Source: Struthio camelus
Lineage: Eukaryota > Chordata > Aves > Struthioniformes > Struthionidae
NCBI RefSeq assembly: GCF_040807025.1
Contig: NC_090943.1
Coordinates: forward strand, 4,698,356-4,762,355
Reading direction: 5' to 3'
Length of the DNA: 64,000 bases
The notes under the pieces were generated by a model. The model saw only the letters and a program-made list of their open reading frames with translations, had not been told where the DNA came from and ran no database searches. Positions 38,201 to 50,893 of this stretch are shown piece after piece (the stretch's first letter is position 1; the number at the start of each line of letters is the position of its first letter). The translations under genes were made by a program, and so were the position numbers.

Positions 38201-41200
38201 TTACCCCAGAGCATAGTCTATTGTCATGCATAGTGGAATAATTCTGATGGAGGTGCATTAACATAACTTTTGGGTAAAAGACAGTAGCATGTTTAGTGAG
38301 AAAAATCGTACTACACCAAGTGAGGTTCTTAAATGAGTTTGAATTTAGGTTTACTGTTTGAAATGAAGAATCTGCATGTCTGGATCCAGTCCTACAAATC
38401 AGAGAATGTGAGTGACCTATGCCTCACTGTCCTTAAAACAAATAAATAGACAAAACCCACAGGGAATTTATTGTCCGAGTCTGGCACAAGAAGTAGACAT
38501 TCAAATGCTATAGACAGGTCTTTGTCCTGTCAAAGAGCAGAGCTCATTGCTGGGGTACTTGCATAATTGGGTTTACAGAATTTGCAGCTCTGAGGCTTCA
38601 GTTAGCTTTTTTGCCTTAGCTGCCTTACACTTTACACGGCATCCCTGCGGACCATGGTCCAGGTTTCATCCCACCTCTCTTACTCTCCCTGATGAAAAAC
38701 GAAATTGCTGCCTCGGTTGCAAAGGCCTGGGCTTGCGGACTTATGATCATATGAACAACCCCAGTGATTTCACTGGAAATACATAGGGGAATTACAATTT
38801 GGAATATTTCTCGGTAGCGGTACAGATGCATAGCAAGTGGATTACCAGACTATTATATGAGCTGTATGCACAGTCTTAGATTGTCCCAAGCATGAGGTAA
38901 AATATATTTGTTTAAATCATCTTCATTGAGATTGATTTCAGTATTAAACCATTGTAACTTGGTGGCCTTTGAGTTTGTGTCCATAATCTCCATGGCAGAA
39001 ATAATTCATTCCAAGGCAACTAACCAATTATCCAGTTAACATCACACAGCTCCTTCCATGTATGTCATTAGGGAGAGCCTCATAAGAATTTCAGTCTTCC
39101 AGATCAAAAAACTTCTGTGGTGCAACAGCACCATCTGTCTTGGTCAATCCATTCCTCTAACGAACATATTCTTCTGCAGAGTACCTCCAAACAATCTTCA
39201 GACATAACACCAAAACCACTGGATGTGACTGATGCACGTTAGTTGCTGAAGTGAGGCACAAGAAATCAATGACAAGGAGAAGCAGACACTAAGGGGAAAT
39301 TAAACTCCTTTTGTTCTTGGTATGGTTGATGCAAAATGTGAATGATGGCAGAAAGGAAATGGAAGACTATGAATACTGCTGTGCAGCAAGCTCTGAAGAA
39401 AATTCAAAGCACGTTTAAGGTCAGAGATGTCAGAATTATTCCCCATTCTCTGCAGTCCAGTAGCAACTGCTGCATGACCATTTGCATTGACCCTATTTTT
39501 GCCTTTGCACTAAGTAACTGATTCTAAGAAATGAGAGTGGAAACTGGTTTGGGACAAGTAAAATTCAAAATCCCTCCATTTCAGCCTAACAATACATGCA
39601 AAACAACTAACATAGCTATGAGCAGTGCAGGAGGGAAAGGAAGAACAGCCAGAATGGACAACTTGAATGCTGCCAAGCTAACTCTCAGTCTGAGATTTCT
39701 GAAAAGTGATCTGAATCTCAGAAACTGCTGAGATTATCTTCCGTAACGAGTAAGCTGTCCCAATAAAGGATATATAATCTGTATTTACTTTTGGAAATCT
39801 TGTCACTCAAATCATAATTCATGAAGATACAAGGCCTTTAACACTGAACATTTTCTAGTTCTGCTGATCTCAATGGCAGCTGAAAGTTTACCAGTACGAA
39901 TCAAAACTGGATTATTTATTTAGGCAAAGTGCAGTGACTTCAGGAATAGATTTATGAAAACTGTTCTCCATTTTCTTTAGGAATCCTACTTTATGTATGC
40001 TGATTATGAAACTCAAAGGTATGACAAGTTATAATATTATAGAGAATTTAGTTAAGTTTATTTAAGTTAATTGCTAATTAAAGCAAGAATCTGTCTGTTG
40101 TGCACATTGCTAAAGTATTTGTGGTACTTTAAAAAGCAATAATGGAGTAACTTTATGTATATATACCATTTCTAACATTAAATGTGTATGTTTAGACCTA
40201 TATTTACGTAGGTACACAGACAGGGACACACACATGTACAAATCATACTGGCTTGAGTCTTCAGCTGTGTTCAGTCCTGTTCCTTACCAGTGATGAGATT
40301 CAAGCCAGAAGCTTTTAGGTACAGACTTTCAAAGATATCTGGATCCTGAATATCCAGATGTATGCTACTAACATTTCGAAAGCAATTCAGAAGACACTGC
40401 TTAGATCTTGGTGCCTAAACCTCCTTCAAAACCGCCGTTAGGACTAATCCAACCCTTGCTGGGAATGTTGAAAGTGTATTGAACTTTACCTTACTGTTCT
40501 TAAAAATATAGGAGGAACATTCCTATGAAGAGAAGCTCACTGTTGAATCTGGCATGGTAGTCTCTTTTCCCTCACCGAATGGCACATCTGCGTAATCTTT
40601 CTCCAGATGGACCAAAGGCTAAGTAAATCTGTTAGTGGCTTCTCTTTGAATGAAAACATATTCTTGTCCAGCTCGTGGCTTGATTTTCTAACAGATGGGA
40701 AAAAAAAAAAAATCTGTGCTTCTCCTCTTTTACTGCATAGACTGTGGACAGAGCACTTCACTCTTTAAGGCTGACGCAGACTGTAATGCATTCAAGTGGA
40801 AGCTTTGAGTCACCTTTGGAGAACAGTTAATTATGAATTCTAGGTTTTAAATCCTTGATTTAAAAATGTGAACTGATTCACATATCACATATAGGCTAGA
40901 GTTATATCTTTTCTCTCTCCATACATCCGTTGAAACCATTGCCCATAAAAATACCTTACAGCAATGTGCACAAGTAGTGTTTAAAGATAGGGTCCTGCTA
41001 TTTTTCATTACTATTTCAAAATAGAAAACAACAACAATTAGCCTTCGTTATACAGGTATCACCTATTCAGGTTAAGGATAAAATGGTATAACAACAGACT
41101 TAGAGTCTAACCACTTTCTAGGGTTTTCGAAATAACAGAAGCAGAATGTCTTTTAACATTGCATACATCGCAGATGATCTTGTAAGCACGAGAAAGAAGT

Positions 41201-44200
41201 TATGTGCTGTGATCAATGATTTAAAGATCAGAGTCTGCCAAAGCTCTAGTAAAGCACTGTTAAATCATTGTAAATGAATGCAATTTCCTTTAGAAATACA
41301 GATTCCCTTAGATTCCTATAGATTCTGGAATATCCCTCTAGCAAGTTAACCATGAAATGAGAAAATCACATTCAGGGTGGACATAGCTTTAGGCATGTTC
41401 CCACCACCACTGCAAGACTGAAAAAGATGCATACCAAATGAAAGGACAACTTTGAAGTTAGAAAGCTAGATTTGACATTAGAAAAAGTAAGTTCAAGTTC
41501 CTTTACTAGCCACAGGCACCTGCTACACCTTGTGTAGCCCTCCTTGTGCATTAGACTATCAGCTGTTCATTGGCAATAACAGCTCACGGGAACATTAGAA
41601 AAGCGCCAGATATTGTGAGTTGATGGGTTTTACAGTAATTGAAACCATAACAATTCTATAGATAGGTAATCAAAGTAGAATAGGATTTTCAATTACTTTC
41701 TCTGAAAACAAATAAATCTCTGCATAGTTATATCCCTGCTAATTATGGTACTACAGCCTACATGATCTTCCACTCTTAAGACATACTTTTTTTTTTCCTG
41801 CTTGAAAAGATTTGGTACAAATTAAAATCAACCTTCCCCAACCAAACCTTCAAAACTGGAAAAAAAAAAACAACAAAAAACCTGAAACCCATCCAAAAAA
41901 AATTTGTCTTGGGAAATGTAAATGGAGAGTATAGCAGTTGTGAATGAGAACATAAATATCTTTCTCTAAATATCATATAAGTTTAGCAATAATTAATCTT
42001 AGAAGTAGTCCAAGTAATAAGCATCTGCTTTCCTAATACTTCTTAGAAAAGAGAACTAGGACCTTGTTGATCACATACTGACAGCAAATGTTCATTGCCT
42101 ATGTTTTCTATTGACTTTTCTTGTGTTAGAAAAGGATTAGATGGGGACACGAGTCCCTTTCATTGCTGGGTTAGTGGACATTCCAGCACTCTGGTAATAC
42201 CTCATACAACATAATACCTGGGACTAAGAAATTAAAATGCCGTGCTAATGAATATACCATTCCTCAAACATCTGCCATTTTCTTGTCAGAAATGAGACTT
42301 TGCCATGAAGACCCTGTCGTTAACTATTAATGCCGGTAGTCTGAGCACTTGCAGCAAGACGAAGCGGTAGCAGAATGAATCACTGAGTGTCCAGTGACTT
42401 TGTAGGCGAACTGCAGAGGAGTGTTGTTTACCAAAACGCTTGTATTAGAACATTGCTTCTGCTGCCCTAACCCTCTAGGTTGCACCGTATGTAAAATCAT
42501 ACCTACCTATGATATATGCCATGTTTCTCCTTTCTTTCCAGCAAGATGCTGATTGGAGGAATGACGTAGACCTGAATTAGCTAGATATATGTGGGGTTTA
42601 TTTTCTTTTCTTTGAGTTTTCAACATGTGAGACAAGATTTATGATGAAGAATCTGTTAAAGCAAAAGCAGAAACAAGCCTTCCCCTCCCAGATTACACTA
42701 CACACAATAAGTTGGGGGAAAAAAAAAAAGAAAAAAGCTTTTGCAGTGAAATATGCTTTGATCCTTGATAATGAATGAAGAAGCAAAGGCTTGATGGAAA
42801 TGTGTGCGCCTTTTTAGTCTTAAGGAGTATTCCAGCATGCATCTACATCGTGCACACCTACTGACATATTTAGTGTAGTGATTTATAGTAGTCAAAGCCT
42901 TAGACGATCTTCTGTCTATAACGAGGCTTTCAGTAATGCAACAATGCTTGTGAAAATAGTAGCCTGGATGCTAACTTTGTGTAAGGATTTCTATAGGAAT
43001 ATGACTTTTCTGGGTGCGTGCATTCCCTCTACAACAGCTTAACCAAAACCAGGATGCCTGAACTCAGATTCCAACATGTCATGTTACACACTACTGTCTG
43101 GGTTTCTCACATGAAAGATAATGACATCTTGGGGGATAAACTTACTAACTGTTTTATTAGTTATTAGTACTAACTTCTACTCCAGTTCAGGGACCGATGC
43201 ATGAAAACACGTGCAAATAATGTGGACTTGATGTGACATGCAGTGTGCTGAGCCAGCCGTGATAGGGTTGTGAATACGCATTTCCCATCCAGAAAAGTGC
43301 GAGTGCACATTGGGTTTAGGGACTTCTGCTAGGTGCTACATGCATTTCAACATAGGCTGTAACAGTGGCCCTGAATAACCTACTGCTTGTTCGAAGTACT
43401 TGCAAATGGCATAATTAGATATTTCTAAGAAGGGGGGAGAGCAGGCATTCAATCTGGAAGCACATTGAGCAAAATCTATCTGGACTGAATATGCAGGTGC
43501 AAACACAACTCGTTATTTGTACTATAGGACCAAGTATGTCGTGAGTGTAACTACGAGAGATTAAAAATATTTACATAATTCATTCACTAGAGGGGACAAC
43601 CAACCCATCTGGACTACGCAGCTGGTTATCATAACCACAGTAGGAATAGAATCAACATCACTTTAAGCTTCTCAGGCAACGCTCGCCTGAGGATCTCAGA
43701 GCTTCTCACTCAGGTTAAAATCAATTGTATTTGCATTACTAGGTTGGCTTTGCTTTGATGTTTGACTCAGTGGAACTATTCAGGACTGACACAAGATTAA
43801 CTGAAAACAGAACATGGTCCAAGGAAAAAAGGTTTGCCCTTGGCCACTCGTTGCTAACTTTAAGAAGTAAGTAAAGATTACAATGATTACAGGGAGGAGG
43901 TATGAAAGCTGCTTAAAGTTCTCAGGGAAAAAATATAAATACAGATATAAAAAAGACTCTTAAAATTAAAAAAAAAAAAAAGCTTTAGCAAGGGTGGCTT
44001 TTATTTTCTTCTTCTTCTCTTTAATTCCTATCTTGTCTTCTTAGATGTTTTTGATGTGTCTAACTCTAGTCATTTAAATCATAAGGAGGAGCTTCTATCT
44101 AAAACATCACTAAAATAATCATAGACTTATTGTTCTCTCAGGATCTGACACATTTTGAGCCATTCAATCTGAGATGGGATCAGCAGCATTCAGGCAATTT

Positions 44201-47200
44201 TGAAGGGGGACTAAAAGTGTGATGAGAGATTGCTTAGGCATGAGACTGGTAATGAATGATTGAACAAACAGGCTGGTAAAATGGAAGTTAACAATTACTA
44301 AAGCTTTTGACTGCTGCAGAAAATTGTTAGGAATTAGTTAAATGTTTCCTAATTTTTGTCAGTCTAAAGAAAAAAGGCTATTACCGATAATGATCATCAG
44401 GAAGGTTATTTAGAGAGAATGTCTGATTTTTATTTTTTTTTTATGGGAGTAAAACGCTCATTGTACAGATTATTTTTTATATATGCATATATACATACAC
44501 ATATACATATATAAATTTTGCAATCTCTAGTGGCTGCACTATATTAATTAAGCATCGGTTCCCCAGGAGTGCACTCTTCTGCAGTGTTCCTGTCATAGCT
44601 TGCAGCTAACTTGGGCAGCGGGGATTGTTAATAATGAATGCACTGTGGTAACAATATGCAATGAATCTTTGAATTTGAGCCCTAACGCTTGTAAAGTCAA
44701 ATACAGGTTGAGTGAGTTGCAGAATCATGACCTTACTGTCTATAAAACGGGATCAGATGCAGATTTTCCTAATAAATAAAAGGGCCTGTACCCAACAGCA
44801 TACCATACAGATAAGAAGAAAATAAATCCTGTCCAAAGTCAATAACCAAGTTTTTGTGTCTGTGTTTTTTTTTTTTATTATTTGTTTGTTTTTAACTGTA
44901 ATTCTTGAGTTACAGGTGGTTTGCATAAATGTGGAAAGAGTACTGTTGGTTCAGCAGACAACGCAAGTGGCTTCTAACCATTGCTACACTAATTCGTAAC
45001 CTGGTTGTAGAGTGCGTACAGGTAATTTATCTGGAGTCAAGGGTCAAATTTCCACATAATTTTATGAATTTCAAGTGTCAGGAAATTCTGAGGCAACAAA
45101 ACATTTCATCAGGTGCCTCATTCCAGTCTGACGGACACATAGGTACCTAATCACTGCAGAAACTGCACAGCTCCCATTTCAGTTTCTTGCCACCAGGTGT
45201 TACCCTTCCGCTGAAGAAGCAGGAGGGGTTTGTGTGAATATCTTTTATCTCCACGGGTGAAGAAGTCAGTTGGTGTAAATTAAGCAACTGCAGAAAGTTT
45301 AAGCTACCCTTTACGACTTTGCAGTAACCTGGCTTCAGTGACCAGCGCTCATGTGATGGCTGAAGCTCAGACCAGGCAACATGACTTCCAAATAAAGGGT
45401 GGTTCCAGAGACTGATACCAGCGTAAATCACAATCACTATTGCAGAGATCATGGGATATTGCCTTTGGAAACAGGCTGAGCATCTTTTCTGAACTGTGGC
45501 TGGTTTGTCTCGTGTAGTAACAGTGAGGTATTCAAATTTTTTGTTCAATAAAGCCCTGGATGAAAAGTTTGGTCTAATGGCATGACTTGAATTGAATCAA
45601 ACTACTTTTTTTTTTTTTTTAACTATAAAGACTGTGAAACCCTAGAATTGCACAGTGTCCGGCTGGATGTTGCTGGGACAAGCACTTGCCAGCTTTTTTT
45701 ACTACAATGCTTTGCTTTTTCTTTTTCTTCATGCCAATAATGTCTGCGATTTCATGCTGAGAGTGGGGAGGTATTCTCATTTAACCTGGCAGGATTGCAT
45801 TGAACAAGGATATTCTCAAAACAGTCCGTTAGCACGAAAATATAAGGCTCAAATAAGTAGTTATTAGCATGCATCTCGCTTGGGGTTCATCAGTCTGCTA
45901 GGCAAGGACTGAAAGTATGTGATCTGTGTTTTGCATATTTATGTGATAAAGAAATGAGTTTTAAGCATTTAATAGTTTGAAATAGCAAAATAGGATATGG
46001 AAAATGCTTAATATGGACCACAGTCTAAGTGCCACAGAAATTTCAATATGGTGACATAAACATACTGTGATCTATCTTTTTGCTTTATTATAACAGCTCT
46101 CTTTTTACAGAATATGTGCACATAAATACTTCTTATGCCTGGTGTATGACTGCACAGACTGATCCTTTTCATTTATTTTTGTCTTTTCTGTGTGACATTT
46201 CTGTTGCTGAATCTGTTTGGATAAACAACACTCCACTTCGTAGCACATACATAAATGCAAGATCGATTTATACACACCCATTTATAAAGTTGCAAAGAAA
46301 TATGAAAAATAATGGCAGCGAATGAAACAGAAAATATGATGTTATCTCTTGGTTTTGGTTGCCAGCTATACACATAGGAAAAATCTCGGTAAAACCCAGT
46401 CACCATATTGATCAAAAAACGGCAAGGATGTTTTATAGCCTAGTCAGATCACTGGAATTTAAAGCATGCTTTGCTTCATATGTGAAAGATGTGCAGCAGA
46501 CACCAAACATGCACCTAGCAGGTTGTAATAAGAACTAGCTCTGCACATCTTGGGGGTTAATCACAATCCGAGATCCAGTGGATGACTTCCCATAAGCACA
46601 TACATGGGAAGTCTTCACGCGAACCGTAGGCAAACCATGCATGGGAGACAGTTAACCTATTCGCTGCACTTTCTCCTGAGTTATATTTCTGAGAAACGTC
46701 TACCTGCAGAATGAATTTAAAGAACCTGTGTCTGGGGGGACACAGTTTCGAGCAAGCTTCGAGGGAAATACTTTCAGGGAGTGGATGTCTGACTGTGGAG
46801 AGGAAAATAGTGATGCAGAAAAATGTCATCGTTTCATGCAAATATAAATGAGACACTAGCAAAGAAAGAGGAGAAAAATAGGCAGCTGGAGGACAGATTT
46901 TTACCAAAAACGGCCATTTAGAACGATCACACAATTATACTATGGGTATAATGGAGTGAAATCGATCGCCAGATATATTATTTTAAAAACTAGTCCTATA
47001 AAATAAGGGCCTCCTACTTTACCCTGATATATTTTATGATTAATTAAGGTTCTCATACCTTGGATTTTACTTTACTAGGGAGGGAAGCCAGGGCTAAATC
47101 AAAAACTTAGCCTTAGCTGTGTTTACGAGCACCAGAAATTGCTACAGCCTGTCAAAAAACTGCATAATAAATGCGTGTGGTGTTTACGCTGCAAAGCCTA

Positions 47201-50200
47201 GAAAACATCAAAATGTGCTGCAACTTTCCATAGCTATAAAAAATAATAATATAAGATTATTTTTATATGTAGAATGAATGCATGCATTCAAAACAGATGT
47301 GAACGGAAACCTTCTCAAACTGCCAACCTCAGCCCTATAATGAGGTGGAATCTAACTAAAAGGTCCTCAGCGTTAAAATATGGTGAAGTAAATGACAAAT
47401 ACAGCTTTAAAACTTCTGATGGAAAATGTAAAGATTTGTTGTAAGTTTTCAAGCAGTTCTAGGTATGTGGGGGACTTACTTAGATTACATTGAATGGATG
47501 CAAAATTATCAGAAACAGGAACATATGTAAGCTCAGGAGATCTTCCTAAAATAGAGTCTGGTCCAAAATTCACGAAAGCCTTTCAACAAATCGTATTGCT
47601 TTCAGTGAACATTGGATCATATCCTTTGAACGTATGAAGCACAGCAAACTGTCACATGAACATAATAATATTTAAACCTGGTCATTATGTTGATTTCCAG
47701 ACAACTGACCTGTAAATTAGCATTCATATTTTATCTTGTATTTCTTCTTTTTTTTTTTCTAGTCTCTTTAAAGAAAGATAAAAGCCGACACTACAATGCA
47801 TTTTAGTGGCTTTTGAATTACAAAAAAAATAAAAAATAAAAAATAAAAATCAACCAAATATGTTAATAGGTCCTGTGACTCTTCCATAAGTCAGACGAAC
47901 TCAGCCAAGGTGTCTTTTTTGTTTTTTTTTTTCCTATGTGTATATTAGAAATCTGAATTGGTTACTGCTTTATTTGTACTTACAAGTAAATGCTGGATTC
48001 ATTGCCCCCAATATCAGGCGACTGGAGTTTCTGCACGAGTATCACAATTATGCCAATAAAAAGCACAAAGTTTATCTAGAGGAAAAAGAAAGGAAAAAAT
48101 GATGATAATGCTTTTTTTTGGGGGGGGGGGGCGGGGAGGGGGCTGGGAGAGTGAGGCATTCACGGTGACTTCATGGCTCTGTTGCCTTATTCTTCTCCAA
48201 ACTTCACTCTAAGAGCTTTATAGGGTCAGGAGTAACGGGATAACTTTACACAGGGCATATTGCACCATTTTCAGGCCAAAATATCCCCCTGACACAGGCC
48301 AAAATAAGGAACAATGCATCTGGTTGCAAGCACCGGATGAGACAAACAGAAACCAAAAAGTTTCAACATTTATCACTGCCAACCATTGCAAGGAAGGAAA
48401 AGAAAGATCCCTTCCTGTCAAAACCATGCAGCGTAAATCTCAAAAGTAAGAGGTAGTGAGTGTCTTTAATTCTCATTCTCTGAATTAAGGCATCTTGCGG
48501 TTAAACAACACCCATTAGCAGTTGCTTTAGCTACAATTTAGCGTCTCCCTTTGGCTGAAAATCCCAAGTTGTGCCACTTTCCCTGTGCTTGGCTGAATCT
48601 ATCCCAAGATGGCGTGACCTCTAATGTCTTTTTTTTTTTTTTTATGATCTTTTATATGTCTTCTTGCTTCATATTGTCCTGGGCATCTGCTGCTTCATAA
48701 CACCATCTCGTTACAAGTGCAGTTTTAAAGCTTTAGAGATGAAGAGTAAAAATAATTCATTTTGATACTTTGGCTTCAGATTTGGCTATCACCAACTCCG
48801 TAATTTCTTAAAGGCCAGAAGAAAACACTACGGCATTTAAGTTAGTCTCTTGCAAAACACAGAAATGCAACCTTTTAATCCTGTAAGGAGATCAATAAAC
48901 GAAAGCATCTCCATCAGAGTCAGCATCTCTATCAGAAGAATTTTCCATCTGGATCTGATGACTACAAACGGCTGGAGAAATCTGTGATTCCCTTGCTAGA
49001 TTTCTTTAATGTTTGGTGCCTGTGAAGCGAAGGTAACTATTCTTTAAAAAGATACCTTACATCTATATGTCTATCTGTCATTTAGGTGTCTGATTGCCCC
49101 AACAGCAAATGGAAACCTGGCCAATACAGTTACTTGAGTCTAGAGAGCGATTCAGTGTGCCCAGAAGTAGACCTCTATAGGTGGTAAGTCAAACAGCTTT
49201 TTAAATTAGCACTAACCATAGCGACTGTGGGCCCAATTTAATTTCCTAAATGGAAGAACTCAATACCTTTTGAAATTCCCATACTGTTTTGGGGCAACAG
49301 CTTAAACCCAAGCGGGGTACCTTAGAGCTTCTCGGTTGTCCATACATAGGCATCTAGAGTCAATTGAGTCAAACCTAAGGCTTACATTAGCTTACATTAA
49401 GAAAGCTTAGATACTTACTGACAGTTGAACACCTTCTACTGTGTCCATAATACTATTATAAATCTAATATAACACAAAATAAATGTAGCTGAAAAATGAA
49501 TTCCATCTTAAAGAAGCAATTTGGTTTCCTAGACATTGGCATCTAGTGTCATTTTAAATGCCCTGAGGTATCACGTTTGGCCTTCAGCTGCCGCCCCAAA
49601 GGGCACAGGACTCCCTTATATCCCATGTCATATATGCCAACACCATGCAAATGCCATGGATGCCCTGGGGTCTTACTTCTGGTATTTGATGTCTGTTTAA
49701 GCGGCTGAATAACTCTTTGTCTGAGTAGTCTTTGCTTGCAGCCAATGCAACCCCATTTAGCTTGTATTTTAACCTTCTTTCGAGGAATGGAGTCGCTTAG
49801 CATTTTGCATGGGAAATAGTGGACTTTCAGACAAACTGCTGATTAGTGCAGCGCAGCTGATGCACCGTAGTTTGTAAAGCTGTTAGAAGCTGATCCAACC
49901 TTCCCCCTCATAAGCCTTGAAGAAGTGTCTCCTCTGAGTACTACTTACCATGATTGATCCAACCACAGGACCTTTGATCACCCACCATAAGGCAGTGTTG
50001 TCATTCATGTCCCAGCAGCTGCAATTATGAATGAAAGAATGGGATGGGGAAAAAGAGGGGGAAAAAAATGAAGCTATGGCAAGGAAGTTAATACATTAAG
50101 ACAGTTTCTGAGTGGGGAGAGAGATGGAGTTTGATCTTGTACCTAAACTACCTTATCTGGATTCAAAAGGTAGTAACTCCTTAGTCGCTCCCTGGTGTAG

Positions 50201-50851
50201 CTTTCTTTTATAACCTTTACCTGACTCATCTAAAAATGGCAATTTCAGTACTTCCTCTGTATCTGAAGTTGCTAAACAGTTTAGACATTTTGGAAAACCC
50301 CTCTATGCGTGTTTCTGTACCTTCATTTGAAAATCTGTGCTTTGGGCCCAAGAGATTTCAGGCTTTTATTTAACACACTGTAGTTAAGAATCGGGCAACT
50401 CAAGTGTCTCTGTGGAGGGGGTAGAAAGACAGGGATACATAAGAGGGTAAGAACTGGATATTCGTAAATTAGATATCTAAGTCACATGTCCAGTATTAAC
50501 AGATATGAATGTAGGTTTCTGCTCCTGACATGAGTACTCTGGTATATATCTAATACAGCAGGATGGACTAGAAGCTGATTTTATTTACATATAGGAATGG
50601 TCTTCCAGTCTTTAGGTGGCAAGTCCTACCAAAGAACAGGGATTCATCTGAGAAGGTTCAAGTCCTGTACAGAAGCTGGGGTCAGCTCCTATAGGAGCTT
50701 TTTAAGCTGTCAGTAGCAAGTAATCATAACTCAAATAACATTTCTACCTGTGCATTTAAAATCTTCCTTCAGATTCACCAGAGACTTCTCTTGAAGTTTA
50801 TTCTACACAGATCTATTTGGATATTCATTTGTAGAGAAAAATATTTGCAGG

Positions 50852-50893
<42 letters not shown>

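Noticed and set aside
45190..45205. CCACCAGGTG word as a CTCF site
   Set aside because: It lacks the GGC core of the CTCF motif, with three mismatches at essential positions.
45147..45548. 133-codon open frame on minus in the 15-kb ADCYAP1R1 intron, considered as a hip cassette
   Set aside because: No recognisable similarity to PAC1 loop sequences and no clear exon of the right size and phase.
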